Below, in pieces: positions 33,574 to 40,941 of a stretch of DNA of 53,164 bases. This DNA comes from Scatomorpha merdavium (lineage in GTDB: Bacteria > Bacillota > Clostridia > Oscillospirales > Oscillospiraceae). The stretch spans positions 1 through 53,164 of the forward strand of contig DVIJ01000087.1 in NCBI GenBank assembly GCA_018711415.1. The letters run 5' to 3'. The notes beneath the pieces were generated by a model. That model ran no database searches. It had not been told where the DNA came from and saw only the letters and a program-made list of their open reading frames with translations. Numbering within the stretch: the first letter of the stretch is position 1; each line of letters begins with the position of its first letter. Made by a program: the position numbers and the translations under genes.

Positions 33574-34856
33574 ATAGCAGCTCCAACAAGCATTTCGCCC
33601 GAGACCCCGGAAATTTGCACGTTTTTGACAAGCCCGCGCAGCCCTGTCCCCGGGACGGAGACCTCCACATAGTTTGATGCGTGGCCCGTGGACAGCCCGC
33701 CGGACTCCGTCTCGAACAGGACCTCCAGCGTCCTGCCGACGCAGGAGCGCAGATATTCCGCCCGCGTCCCGTCCGCGACGGCCTGCGCCTCGTGCGCGCG
33801 CCGCGCCTTCTCCGCCGCGCTCAGCTGGCCCGGCATCGAGGCGGCGGGAGTCCCCGGACGCCGCGAGTATGGGAAAACGTGTACCTGCGAGAACGCGCAG
33901 CGCTCCAGAAAGGCCAGGGTCTCCCGGTGCTCGGCCTCCGTCTCCCCGGGGAAGCCCGCGATGAGGTCCGCCGTCAGCCCGCAGCCCGGGAAGTGCCGCC
34001 GCAGCCGCTCTGTCACGGCGAAGAACTCCGCCGTGCCGTACTTTCTCCGCATCCGCGCGAGGACCCCGTCCGAGCCCGATTGCAGCGAGAGGTGGAAGTG
34101 GCCGCACACCCGGCCCAGCGCCGCCAGGCGCGCGCAGAACTCCTCCGTCACGACTGTGGGCTCCAGCGAGCCCAGGCGCAGCCGCAGCTCCGGCGCCGCG
34201 CGCGAGATGGTCTCCACCGCCTCCGCCAGGCCCGGCGTGCCGGGCAGGTCCGCGCCGTAGGAGGCGATCTCGATGCCCGTCAGCACGAGCTCCCGGTAGC
34301 CCGAAGCGGCGAGGCCCGCGGCCTTTTCCGCGGCGCGCTCCGGCGGCAGCGAGCGAACGCGGCCCCTGGCGTATGGTATGACGCAGTAGCTGCAAAAGTT
34401 CTGGCAGCCGTCCTCCAGCTTGAGGTAGGCCCGGGCGTGGCCCGAAAACGCCCCCGCGGGCAGGTCCTCGATGATGCGCCGCTCAAAGGGCTTGTCCACG
34501 CTGCTCGTGAAAACGCCCTCCAGCACCGCGCGCTCCGCCGCCTCCACAAAGCCGCGCCTGTCCCCGCTGCCCCAGACTATGTCCGCGCCCAGCGCCTCCG
34601 CCGCGCCCGGCTCCGTCTGCGCCCAGCAGCCGCACACCGCGCGCACCGCGCCCGGGCTCCGCTCCGCGAGACGGCGCAGCGCCTGGCGCGACTTCCGCCC
34701 GCTCTCCGCCGTCACGGCGCAGCTGTTCACTATGACGATGTCCGCGCGCTCGCCCTCGCGCGCGGGCTCGTGGCCGCGCTCGCGCAGGAGCGTCTCCATG
34801 GCCTGGGTCTCGTACTGGTTGACCTTGCAGCCGAGGGTGGTTATAATGTATCTCAT
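33570..34856 (-). CDS. mtaB: tRNA t6A37 methylthiotransferase MtaB
   Basis: A 428-residue radical-SAM methylthiotransferase converting t6A37 to ms2t6A37 in tRNA. The N-terminal UPF0004 domain supplies cysteines C10 (TTLGCKVNQYE), C46 (NSCAVT) and C77 (GCWAQ) for one 4Fe-4S cluster; the radical SAM motif is CQNFCSYC (C151, C155, C158). A C-terminal TRAM domain follows (about residues 365-425). LGCKVNQYE is the MtaB-type signature as opposed to MiaB/RimO. Its ATG is only 26 bases from the divergent cysteine desulfurase start. Confidence 0.94.
   Translation of the reverse strand: MRYIITTLGCKVNQYETQAMETLLRERGHEPAREGERADIVIVNSCAVTAESGRKSRQALRRLAERSPGAVRAVCGCWAQTEPGAAEALGADIVWGSGDRRGFVEAAERAVLEGVFTSSVDKPFERRIIEDLPAGAFSGHARAYLKLEDGCQNFCSYCVIPYARGRVRSLPPERAAEKAAGLAASGYRELVLTGIEIASYGADLPGTPGLAEAVETISRAAPELRLRLGSLEPTVVTEEFCARLAALGRVCGHFHLSLQSGSDGVLARMRRKYGTAEFFAVTERLRRHFPGCGLTADLIAGFPGETEAEHRETLAFLERCAFSQVHVFPYSRRPGTPAASMPGQLSAAEKARRAHEAQAVADGTRAEYLRSCVGRTLEVLFETESGGLSTGHASNYVEVSVPGTGLRGLVKNVQISGVSGEMLVGAAI
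34819..34847 (+). promoter_or_regulatory. promoter of the cysteine desulfurase lying inside mtaB
   Basis: TTGACC (34819-34824), 17-base spacer, TATAAT (34842-34847). It is contained in the first 40 bases of the divergent mtaB coding region; transcription would start near 34854, giving a ~28-base leader to the TTG at 34883. Confidence 0.75.
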
Positions 34857-34882
34857 ATTCTGACTTCCTCGAAGGTGATCTT

Positions 34883-36013
34883 TTGGATATCTATCTCGAC
34901 AACGCCGCCACGACCCGGGTCTGCCCGGAGGCGGCGGACATGGCTTACAGGGTGATGACCGAGCAGTTCGGCAACCCGAGCTCCACCCACGCCCGCGGGC
35001 GCGAGGCGAAAAAGCTCCTGGACTCCGCCCGGCGCGAGCTTGCGCTCTGCCTGGGCTGCAGGCCGGGGGAGGTCGTTTTCACCTCCTGCGGCTCCGAGGC
35101 GGACAACTGGGCCATCCTCTCCGGGGCGCGCGCCGCCTCCGCCAAGGGCGGCCACGTCATAAGCTCCCAGGCCGAGCACGACGCCGTCCGCCGCGCCCTC
35201 GACGAGCTCGAGCGCCGCGGCTGGGAGGTCACGCGGCTCGCCCCGGACGAGACCGGGGCCGTCCCCGTTTCCGCCGTCCTGGACGCGCTCCGGCCGGAGA
35301 CGAAGCTCGTCTCGCTCATGCTCGTCAACAACGAGACCGGCGCCGTCACGGACATCGCCGGGGTCTCCCGCGCGCTCAAAAAGGCGGGCTCCCAGGCGCT
35401 CCTCCACTGCGACGCCGTCCAGGGCTTCATGAAGCTGCCCTTCACGGCGAAGAGCCTCGGCGCGGACCTCGTCTCCGTCTCCGGACACAAGATACACGCG
35501 CCCAAGGGCATCGGCGCGCTCTACATACGCGCGGGGCTGCACCTTGCGCCGCTCATCGTGGGCGGCTCGCAGGAGGATGGCCGCCGCGCCGGGACCGAGG
35601 CCATGCCGAACATCTGCGCCTTCGGCGAGGCCGCGCGCCTTGCCCGGGAGCTCATGGCCGAGTCCGCCCAGCGCATGGCCGCGCTGCGCGAGAGCACCGT
35701 CGAGCGGCTCCTGGCCGAGAACCCCGGGCTCGTCGTCATCGGCGGGGGCGCGCCGCACATCCTCTGCATCTCCCTGCCGGGCTACCGGAGCGAGGTGCTC
35801 ATGAACTTCCTGGAGGCGCGCAGCGTCAGCCTTTCGCGCAGCTCCGCCTGCAAAAAGGGCGGGCGCAGCCACGTCCTGGAGGCCATGCGCCTGCCCGCGC
35901 CCGTCATAGACGGGGCGCTCCGGCTCGGCCTCTCGCGCTACACCACCGCTGCGGAGCTCGACGCCTTCTGCGCCTTCCTGCGCGAGGCGCGCGAGAGCCT
36001 TGCCCACAGCTGA
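34883..36013 (+). CDS. cysteine desulfurase, NifS/IscS family
   Basis: A 376-residue PLP enzyme removing sulfur from cysteine as persulfide for Fe-S clusters or tRNA thiolation. It begins MDIYLDNAATTRVCPEA, has the PLP lysine K203 in SVSGHKIHAPKGIGAL and the persulfide cysteine C323 in LSRSSACKKGGRSH; the segment after C323 is short compared with E. coli IscS. TTG at 34883 is the start (AAGGTGA 5 bases upstream, family N-terminus). It is next to the sulfur-inserting tRNA enzyme MtaB, though divergently transcribed. Its stop is 4 bases from the convergent membrane-protein gene, with no terminator between. Confidence 0.93.
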   Translation: MDIYLDNAATTRVCPEAADMAYRVMTEQFGNPSSTHARGREAKKLLDSARRELALCLGCRPGEVVFTSCGSEADNWAILSGARAASAKGGHVISSQAEHDAVRRALDELERRGWEVTRLAPDETGAVPVSAVLDALRPETKLVSLMLVNNETGAVTDIAGVSRALKKAGSQALLHCDAVQGFMKLPFTAKSLGADLVSVSGHKIHAPKGIGALYIRAGLHLAPLIVGGSQEDGRRAGTEAMPNICAFGEAARLARELMAESAQRMAALRESTVERLLAENPGLVVIGGGAPHILCISLPGYRSEVLMNFLEARSVSLSRSSACKKGGRSHVLEAMRLPAPVIDGALRLGLSRYTTAAELDAFCAFLREARESLAHS

Positions 36014-36017
36014 AGGC

Positions 36018-37424
36018 TCATTTCTTCCCCTCGCCGTCCTTCCCGTCCGGGGCCTTGCCGCCCCGGGCGTTTTTGTTTATGAGCCGGCGCAGGCGCTCCG
36101 CCCTTGCCGCGCCCGCCGCCTTCGACGCGGCGCGGGACTCCGCCCGGCGCTCCCTGCGCTCCTCCGCAGTCGGCTCCGGGGGCATCTCCACGCGCTCGCC
36201 GGAGCCCGGCTCGAAGTGGTGGAGGTTCTCGTAGCTCTCGTAGTCCGCGGGCAGGCCGCTGCGCCGCAGCTTCCGGCGGGTCAGGCTCTTTATCCCGGTG
36301 TAGATGACGACGAACACCGGCACGCCCAGGAGCATCCCCATGAAGCCGAAAAAGCCCCCGCCGATGATGATCGCGAACATTATCCAAAAGCCGTTCACGC
36401 CCGTCGTGCTGCCCAGGATCTTGGGGCCGAGGATGTTCCCGTCGAACTGCTGGAGGATGAGGATGAAAACGAGGAAGAGCAGGCACTTCATCGGGTCCAC
36501 GAGCAGGATGATGAAGGCCGAGGGGAAGGCCCCTATGAAGGGACCAAAGAAGGGGATGACGTTTGTCACGCCCACGATGACCGAGACGAGCAGCGTATAG
36601 GGCATCTGCATGAGCGAGCAGCAGATGTAGCAGAGGATGCCGATTATCGCGCTGTCGAGCAGCTTGCCGGAGATGAAGTCCATAAAGGTCTTGTCCGTGA
36701 AGCGGACGCCCTCGAGTATCTTCTCCGCGGCCTCCAGCGTGAAAACGCAGTAGAGCACGCGCTTGGCCCCCGCCGCGACGGCTTCCTTGTTGAACAGCAC
36801 GTAGAACGAAACGATTATGCCGACGGCGACGTAGTAGATGCCGCGGACGACCGTGTAGACCCCGGAGGTGATGCTGCTGATGATATTCGTCATCTGGGGC
36901 AGGAGGGTGTTCGTCGCCCACTGTGTGAGCTGGCCGGAGGCGCTGTCCAGCAGGGAGGTCACGCCCGCCATGAGCTCGGGGTAGTCCTCAAAGGTCCGCG
37001 TGACCCAGCCCTCTATCGTTTCAAAATAGCTCTGGCTGTTGGAGACGATGCTGTTCACGCTCGAATATATCTGCGGCAGGATGAGCCAGAGCAGCGCGCC
37101 GACTACGAGCAGCATCAGCAGTTCCGCGATGACGATGGCCAGAGCCCGGCTCAGCGCAAAGGCCCGCCGGTGGTCGGCCTTGAATATCCTGTCCACGAAG
37201 GGCGTCGTGAGGCTCCGCTCGAAAAAGACCATCGCCGGGCGCAGCAGGTAGGTTATCGCAAAGCCCCAGATGAAGGGCGCGACGATGTGCATGAGCGACC
37301 CGAAGGCGCGCGCCACCCCCGCCCAGCGCGAGAGCAAAAGGTAAAAGCAGATGCTCGCCGCGATGACCGCAAAGGCGGTCAGCCCCCAGTAGAGGTATTT
37401 CTTGTCTCCGCCGAACCTTTTCAT
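36018..37424 (-). CDS. AI-2E family transporter (PF01594-type membrane protein)
   Basis: A 468-residue membrane protein of the AI-2 exporter-like (YtvI/TqsA/PerM) superfamily; members variously export autoinducer-2 or exchange ions, so the substrate is open. About eight hydrophobic segments are seen, with the conserved GVTNVIPFFGPFIGAFPSA region near residues 285-303 and LQQFDGNILGPKILG near 324. A long charged, Arg/Ala/Glu-rich cytoplasmic tail (about residues 390-468) ends in GKDGEGKK. ATG 37424 is used (GGAGG 5 bases upstream) instead of the ATG 12 bases earlier, which overlaps that site. Confidence 0.9.
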   Translation of the reverse strand: MKRFGGDKKYLYWGLTAFAVIAASICFYLLLSRWAGVARAFGSLMHIVAPFIWGFAITYLLRPAMVFFERSLTTPFVDRIFKADHRRAFALSRALAIVIAELLMLLVVGALLWLILPQIYSSVNSIVSNSQSYFETIEGWVTRTFEDYPELMAGVTSLLDSASGQLTQWATNTLLPQMTNIISSITSGVYTVVRGIYYVAVGIIVSFYVLFNKEAVAAGAKRVLYCVFTLEAAEKILEGVRFTDKTFMDFISGKLLDSAIIGILCYICCSLMQMPYTLLVSVIVGVTNVIPFFGPFIGAFPSAFIILLVDPMKCLLFLVFILILQQFDGNILGPKILGSTTGVNGFWIMFAIIIGGGFFGFMGMLLGVPVFVVIYTGIKSLTRRKLRRSGLPADYESYENLHHFEPGSGERVEMPPEPTAEERRERRAESRAASKAAGAARAERLRRLINKNARGGKAPDGKDGEGKK

Positions 37425-37460
37425 GTGAGCCTCCATTCATTTTCAGCTTGCGCACCCTTC

Positions 37461-37489
37461 ATTTTAACCCCCGCGCGGGGGCGCGTCAA
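37461..37489 (-). promoter_or_regulatory. sigma-A-type promoter of the AI-2E gene with a palindromic spacer
   Basis: On the minus strand TTGACG (37489-37484), 17-base spacer, TAAAAT (37466-37461). The spacer contains a perfect 14-bp palindrome CCCCCGCGCGGGGG (37468-37481), unusual for a promoter spacer. Confidence 0.75.
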
Positions 37490-37741
37490 CAGCCAAAACG
37501 CTTATGTCAACTCTCCCGCCCACGGAGCCCGACACGCTTCGACAGAAAAAACGGTTGATAACTCTGTTGAAAATGTGCAAAGTTTTAGTCCGGAGCCCTG
37601 CCGGGACCCCCGAATATGGGCCGGATCGCCTAAATAATGGGCATTTCGACATAATATACGTCTACCTCCCGGGGCGGGAGGCATAGTCCGGGGCGCGGCG
37701 GCATAGCTTTTACAGAAACCGGCTTGAGGGGGGCTTTACAC
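37490..37741. other. non-coding region upstream of the dacF-like gene
   Basis: Together with the AI-2E promoter this is a 317-base gap without a credible gene. It holds a copy of a dispersed 28-bp repeat (37554-37581), a possible -10 CATAATAT near 37650, a 7-bp hairpin CCTCCCG/CGGGAGG (37665-37681) and two GGCATAG words near 37681 and 37699. No sigma-A consensus promoter is evident for the gene downstream; a sporulation sigma factor is possible but unproven. Confidence 0.5.
37554..37581 (+). repeat. dispersed repeat, copy 2 (copy 1 at 20725-20752)
   Basis: The two segments share GTTGA, CTGTTGAAAATGT and CAAA in the same order and spacing, with only a few differences over 28 bases. One copy is inside the DUF6291-like gene and the other is intergenic. 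Confidence 0.55.
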
Positions 37742-38938
37742 ATGAAGGGTATTTTGAAGCGGCTGGGCGTATGCCTCGTTTGCCTGAGCATGTTGGCGCC
37801 GGGGGCGATGGCGGCGTCGGCGGAGCCGCAGGGCGCGCCGGAGCCGGAGGCGCCCTCCGCCGTCCTGATGGAGCGGGAGACGGGCGCGGTCCTCTACGCC
37901 AAGGGCGAGACGGAGCGCAGGCCCCCGGCCTCGGTGACGAAGGTCATGACCCTCCTGCTCGCGGCGGAGGCCGTGGACTCCGGGGCGCTCGACCTGGACG
38001 AGAAGGTCCGCGCCTCTGCGAACGCGGCGTCCATGGGCGGCAGCCAGATCTGGCTGGAGGAGGGCGAGGAGCTGAGCGTGGCGGAGCTCATAAAGTGCGT
38101 GGCCGTCGTCTCCGCGAACGACTGCGCCGTGGCCCTGGCCGAGCGCATCGCGGGCTCCGAGGCGGCCTTCGTCGAGAGGATGAACGAGCGCGCCGCCGAG
38201 CTCGGGCTCGAGAACACGCGCTTTACGAACTGCACGGGCCTCTTCGACGACACGGGCCACTACAGCTGCGCCCTGGACATCGCGCGGATGAGCTGCGAGC
38301 TGCTCGGCCACGAGTGGATAAGGGAGTACACGACGATCTGGATGGACTCCATCCGCGACGGGGCCTTCGAGCTGACGAACACGAATAAGCTGGTCCGCAA
38401 TTACGAGGGCTGCACGGGGCTCAAGACGGGCTACACCTCGACGGCGATGTACTGTCTGGCGGCCTCCGCGGAGCGGGAGGGGACGGAGTATGTGGCGGTG
38501 ATCATGCACGCGGAGAGCGTGGAGAGCCGCAACCGGGACGCGGCGGCGCTTTTGGACTACGGCTTTGCGGGCTGGCGGCTCTGCCGGACGGCGGAGGGAG
38601 TGGAGCTGCCGGAGCTGGCGGTGGAGCTGGGGACGGCGGAGCGGGTAGGCACGGTCTGCGACGGGGGCGGGGCCATCCTGCTGCGGGTCTCGGACGCGCA
38701 GGGGCTCGAGCGGAGCCTGGAGCTGCCGGAGAGCGTGGCCGCGCCGGTCCAGGCGGGGCAGAGGCTGGGGACGCTGGTCCTCTCGAACGGCTCCGGCCGC
38801 CTGGCGGAGATACCCGTCCTGGCGGCGGAGAGCGTGCCGCGGCTGGGCGCCGCGGGGGTGTTCCTGCGGATGCTGGGCCTGCTGGCGGGGCTTTCCGGCG
38901 GGTCGGGAGAGAGCGCCGGGGCATTTGGGGGCTTGTAA
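37742..38938 (+). CDS. serine-type D-Ala-D-Ala carboxypeptidase (DacF/PBP5-like)
   Basis: A 398-residue S11-family peptidase trimming the terminal D-Ala of peptidoglycan stems outside the membrane. A signal peptide (MKGILKRLGVCLVCLSMLAP, cleavage near AMA-ASA) leads to the catalytic S64-x-x-K67 in ASVTKVM, S124-A-N in VSANDC and K228-T-G in GLKTGYTS. A beta-rich PBP5-type C-terminal domain follows and a hydrophobic end (FLRMLGLLAGLSGG) could anchor it. ATG 37742 follows GAGGGGGG by 8 bases. DacF fits a spore former, but a vegetative DacA-like role cannot be excluded. Confidence 0.92.
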   Translation: MKGILKRLGVCLVCLSMLAPGAMAASAEPQGAPEPEAPSAVLMERETGAVLYAKGETERRPPASVTKVMTLLLAAEAVDSGALDLDEKVRASANAASMGGSQIWLEEGEELSVAELIKCVAVVSANDCAVALAERIAGSEAAFVERMNERAAELGLENTRFTNCTGLFDDTGHYSCALDIARMSCELLGHEWIREYTTIWMDSIRDGAFELTNTNKLVRNYEGCTGLKTGYTSTAMYCLAASAEREGTEYVAVIMHAESVESRNRDAAALLDYGFAGWRLCRTAEGVELPELAVELGTAERVGTVCDGGGAILLRVSDAQGLERSLELPESVAAPVQAGQRLGTLVLSNGSGRLAEIPVLAAESVPRLGAAGVFLRMLGLLAGLSGGSGESAGAFGGL

Positions 38939-38960
38939 TCTGTGAAAAAAGTAGTATAAT
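38933..38960 (+). promoter_or_regulatory. sigma-A-type promoter of pgi
   Basis: TTGTAA (38933-38938, overlapping the previous stop codon), 16-base spacer, TATAAT (38955-38960). Confidence 0.75.
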
Positions 38961-39002
38961 CTTCCCAAACCAATGAAATTCTTAGTGTGAAGGATGAGGA
39001 AG

Positions 39003-40277
39003 ATGATCAGAGTCGATCTCAGCAGCGCGGCCCCCTTCTTTGACGCCGCCGGCCCGGACTATGCGGCGGCCGCCTCGGCGCACAGACTGCTCGCGGAAAA
39101 GAGCGGCCCGGGCGCGGATTATACCGGCTGGACCGAACTGCCCGTCAGGATGAAAAAAGGCGAGCTCAAGGCCGTGCAGGCCGCGGCCGCCAAGATAAGG
39201 TCCCGCTCCAAGGCGCTGGTAGTCGTCGGGATAGGCGGCTCCTACCTCGGCGCGCGCGGCGCCATCGAGCTGCTGCGCCCGCTCCCCGGCAAGGACGACC
39301 CGAAGGTCTTTTTCGTCGGCAACGGCCTGAGCGCGGATTACCTCAACGGCGTCATCGAACAGCTCGGAAACGACGACTTTGACGTGAACGTCATCTCCAA
39401 GTCCGGGACGACGCTCGAGCCCGCCCTCGCCTTCCGCGTTTTCCGCGCCCTGCTGGAGCGCAAATACGGCTCCGGTGCAAAAAAGCACATCTTCGCCACG
39501 ACGGACGCCGCCAGAGGCGTGCTCCGCTCCATGGCGGACGCAGAGGGCTGGGAGTGCTTCACCGTCCCGGCGGACGTCGGCGGGCGCTACAGCGTCCTCT
39601 CCGCGGTGGGCCTGCTGCCCATGGCCGTCGCGGGGATAGACGTGCAGGCCGTCATCGAGCGCGCCGCGGAAAACTTTGAGCTGCTGGACCTCCGCAGCCC
39701 CGAAAACCCCGCCTGGCAATACGCCGCCGCAAGGCAGCACCTCTACGGCCGGGGCTACGGCATCGAGCTGCTCGCCTGCTACGAGCCCTCCTTCCGCTAC
39801 ATGGCGGAGTGGTGGAAACAGCTCTACGGCGAGTCCGAGGGGAAAAACGGCATCGGTATCTTCCCCGCCTCCCTCGAGTACACCGCGGACCTCCACTCCA
39901 TGGGCCAGTACGTCCAGGACGGCCCCAGGAAGCTCTATGAGACCGTCGTCTCCTTTGAAAAATCCGTCTCCAGCTTCTCCGTGCCCTTCGGCATGGGAGA
40001 CCCGGACGGCCTCAACTACCTCGCCGGGCGGGACCTCGCAGAGGTCTGCCGCGTCGCGCGGGACGCCGTCCGCTCCGCGCACATGTTCGGCGGCGTGCCG
40101 AACATCGGCCTCTCCGCCGAGCGGCGCGACGAGCTGGGCTTTGCAGACCTCGTCTGCTTCTTCGAGCTCGCCTGCGCCATCTCGGGCTATATGTCCGGCG
40201 TGAACCCCTTCGACCAGCCGGGCGTCGAGGCTTACAAAAAGAATATGTTCAAGATGCTGGGAAAGCCCGGCGCTTGA
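39003..40277 (+). CDS. pgi: glucose-6-phosphate isomerase
   Basis: A 424-residue PGI of the shorter Firmicutes type, interconverting glucose 6-phosphate and fructose 6-phosphate. Seen: VVVGIGGSYLGARGAIE near residue 75, the sugar-phosphate loop ISKSGTTLEPA, ADVGGRYSVLSAVGLLPM, the signature LEYTADLHSMGQYVQDG and the C-terminal GVNPFDQPGVEAYK with the catalytic lysine. ATG 39003 is chosen over ATG 38994 because AGGA lies 8 bases upstream of the former. It has its own promoter and a strong terminator. Confidence 0.96.
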   Translation: MIRVDLSSAAPFFDAAGPDYAAAASAHRLLAEKSGPGADYTGWTELPVRMKKGELKAVQAAAAKIRSRSKALVVVGIGGSYLGARGAIELLRPLPGKDDPKVFFVGNGLSADYLNGVIEQLGNDDFDVNVISKSGTTLEPALAFRVFRALLERKYGSGAKKHIFATTDAARGVLRSMADAEGWECFTVPADVGGRYSVLSAVGLLPMAVAGIDVQAVIERAAENFELLDLRSPENPAWQYAAARQHLYGRGYGIELLACYEPSFRYMAEWWKQLYGESEGKNGIGIFPASLEYTADLHSMGQYVQDGPRKLYETVVSFEKSVSSFSVPFGMGDPDGLNYLAGRDLAEVCRVARDAVRSAHMFGGVPNIGLSAERRDELGFADLVCFFELACAISGYMSGVNPFDQPGVEAYKKNMFKMLGKPGA

Positions 40278-40326
40278 GGCTATTAACAATGTATTAACTT
40301 TGATTTTACCCGTTGAACTCGGGCTG

Positions 40327-40372
40327 AAAAAATGGTAAGCTGTCCTCAGAGGATACAGCTTGCCATTTTTAT
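40327..40372 (+). terminator. intrinsic terminator of pgi
   Basis: A long near-perfect hairpin (about 20 bp; AAAAATGGTAAGCTG against CAGCTTGCCATTTTT, inner TCCTC-A-GAGGA) ends in TTTTTATT. It begins 50 bases after the pgi stop. Confidence 0.9.
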
Positions 40373-40405
40373 TAATGGAATAACCGAAGAGGAGCGTGAT
40401 TCAAT

Positions 40406-40819
40406 ATGGTCAAGGTGATCGTGGGCCTGAAGGGCTCCGGCAAGACCAAACGGCTGGTGGACCTCGTCCGCCGCGCGGTGGAGGAGGAGCACGGTGACGT
40501 AATCTGCATCGAGAAAGACAAAAAACTCACTTACGACATTCCGTACCAGGCCCGCCTCATCCACGCCAGCGACTACCAGATCGGCACCTTCGAATTCATG
40601 AAGGGCTTCATAAGCGGCCTGCGCGCCGGAAATTACGACATTTCCCACATCTTCATAGACAACTTCCACAAGATGTTCAACGCCGGGACCCAGGCCCAGG
40701 TCGTGGACTTCCTGGACTGGCTCGCCAGCTTCGCCGAGGCCGAGGGTATCCGCTTCACCATCACCATGACGGCGGACCCGGAGACCGTCGGCCCCGAGAT
40801 AAAAAAATACGCCGTCTGA
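40406..40819 (+). CDS. small P-loop ATPase-like protein of unknown function
   Basis: A 137-residue protein with a Walker A motif GLKGSGKTK (residues 7-15) and a Walker-B-like HIFIDNFHKM near residue 80. The C-terminal part (IRFTITMTADPETVGPEI) suggests the end of a RecA-like core. It is too short for a full AAA+ or RecA protein and lacks recognisable partner domains. I recall similar short ATP-binding proteins in Clostridia, sometimes mis-named PilT. ATG 40406 follows AGAGGAG. It stands between two terminators, so is probably a single-gene unit. Role unknown. Confidence 0.8.
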   Translation: MVKVIVGLKGSGKTKRLVDLVRRAVEEEHGDVICIEKDKKLTYDIPYQARLIHASDYQIGTFEFMKGFISGLRAGNYDISHIFIDNFHKMFNAGTQAQVVDFLDWLASFAEAEGIRFTITMTADPETVGPEIKKYAV

Positions 40820-40826
40820 ACCAAGC

Positions 40827-40857
40827 GCCGCCGCCGGAATCCCCGGCGGCGGCTTTT
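40827..40857 (+). terminator. intrinsic terminator after the P-loop gene
   Basis: Perfect 11-bp stem GCCGCCGCCGG/CCGGCGGCGGC with a 5-base loop and TTTT; begins 7 bases after the stop codon. Confidence 0.88.
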
Positions 40858-40873
40858 CGCTGCCCGCCCGCAC

Positions 40874-40902
40874 TCGACAAAACGCGGGAAATCTGTTATC
40901 AT
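40874..40902 (+). promoter_or_regulatory. sigma-A-type promoter of the cardiolipin synthase gene
   Basis: TCGACA (40874-40879), 17-base spacer, TATCAT (40897-40902). Confidence 0.7.
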
Positions 40903-40941
40903 ATGAGGCAATCGCTAGATTGGAAAGGTCGGTAGATCCCG

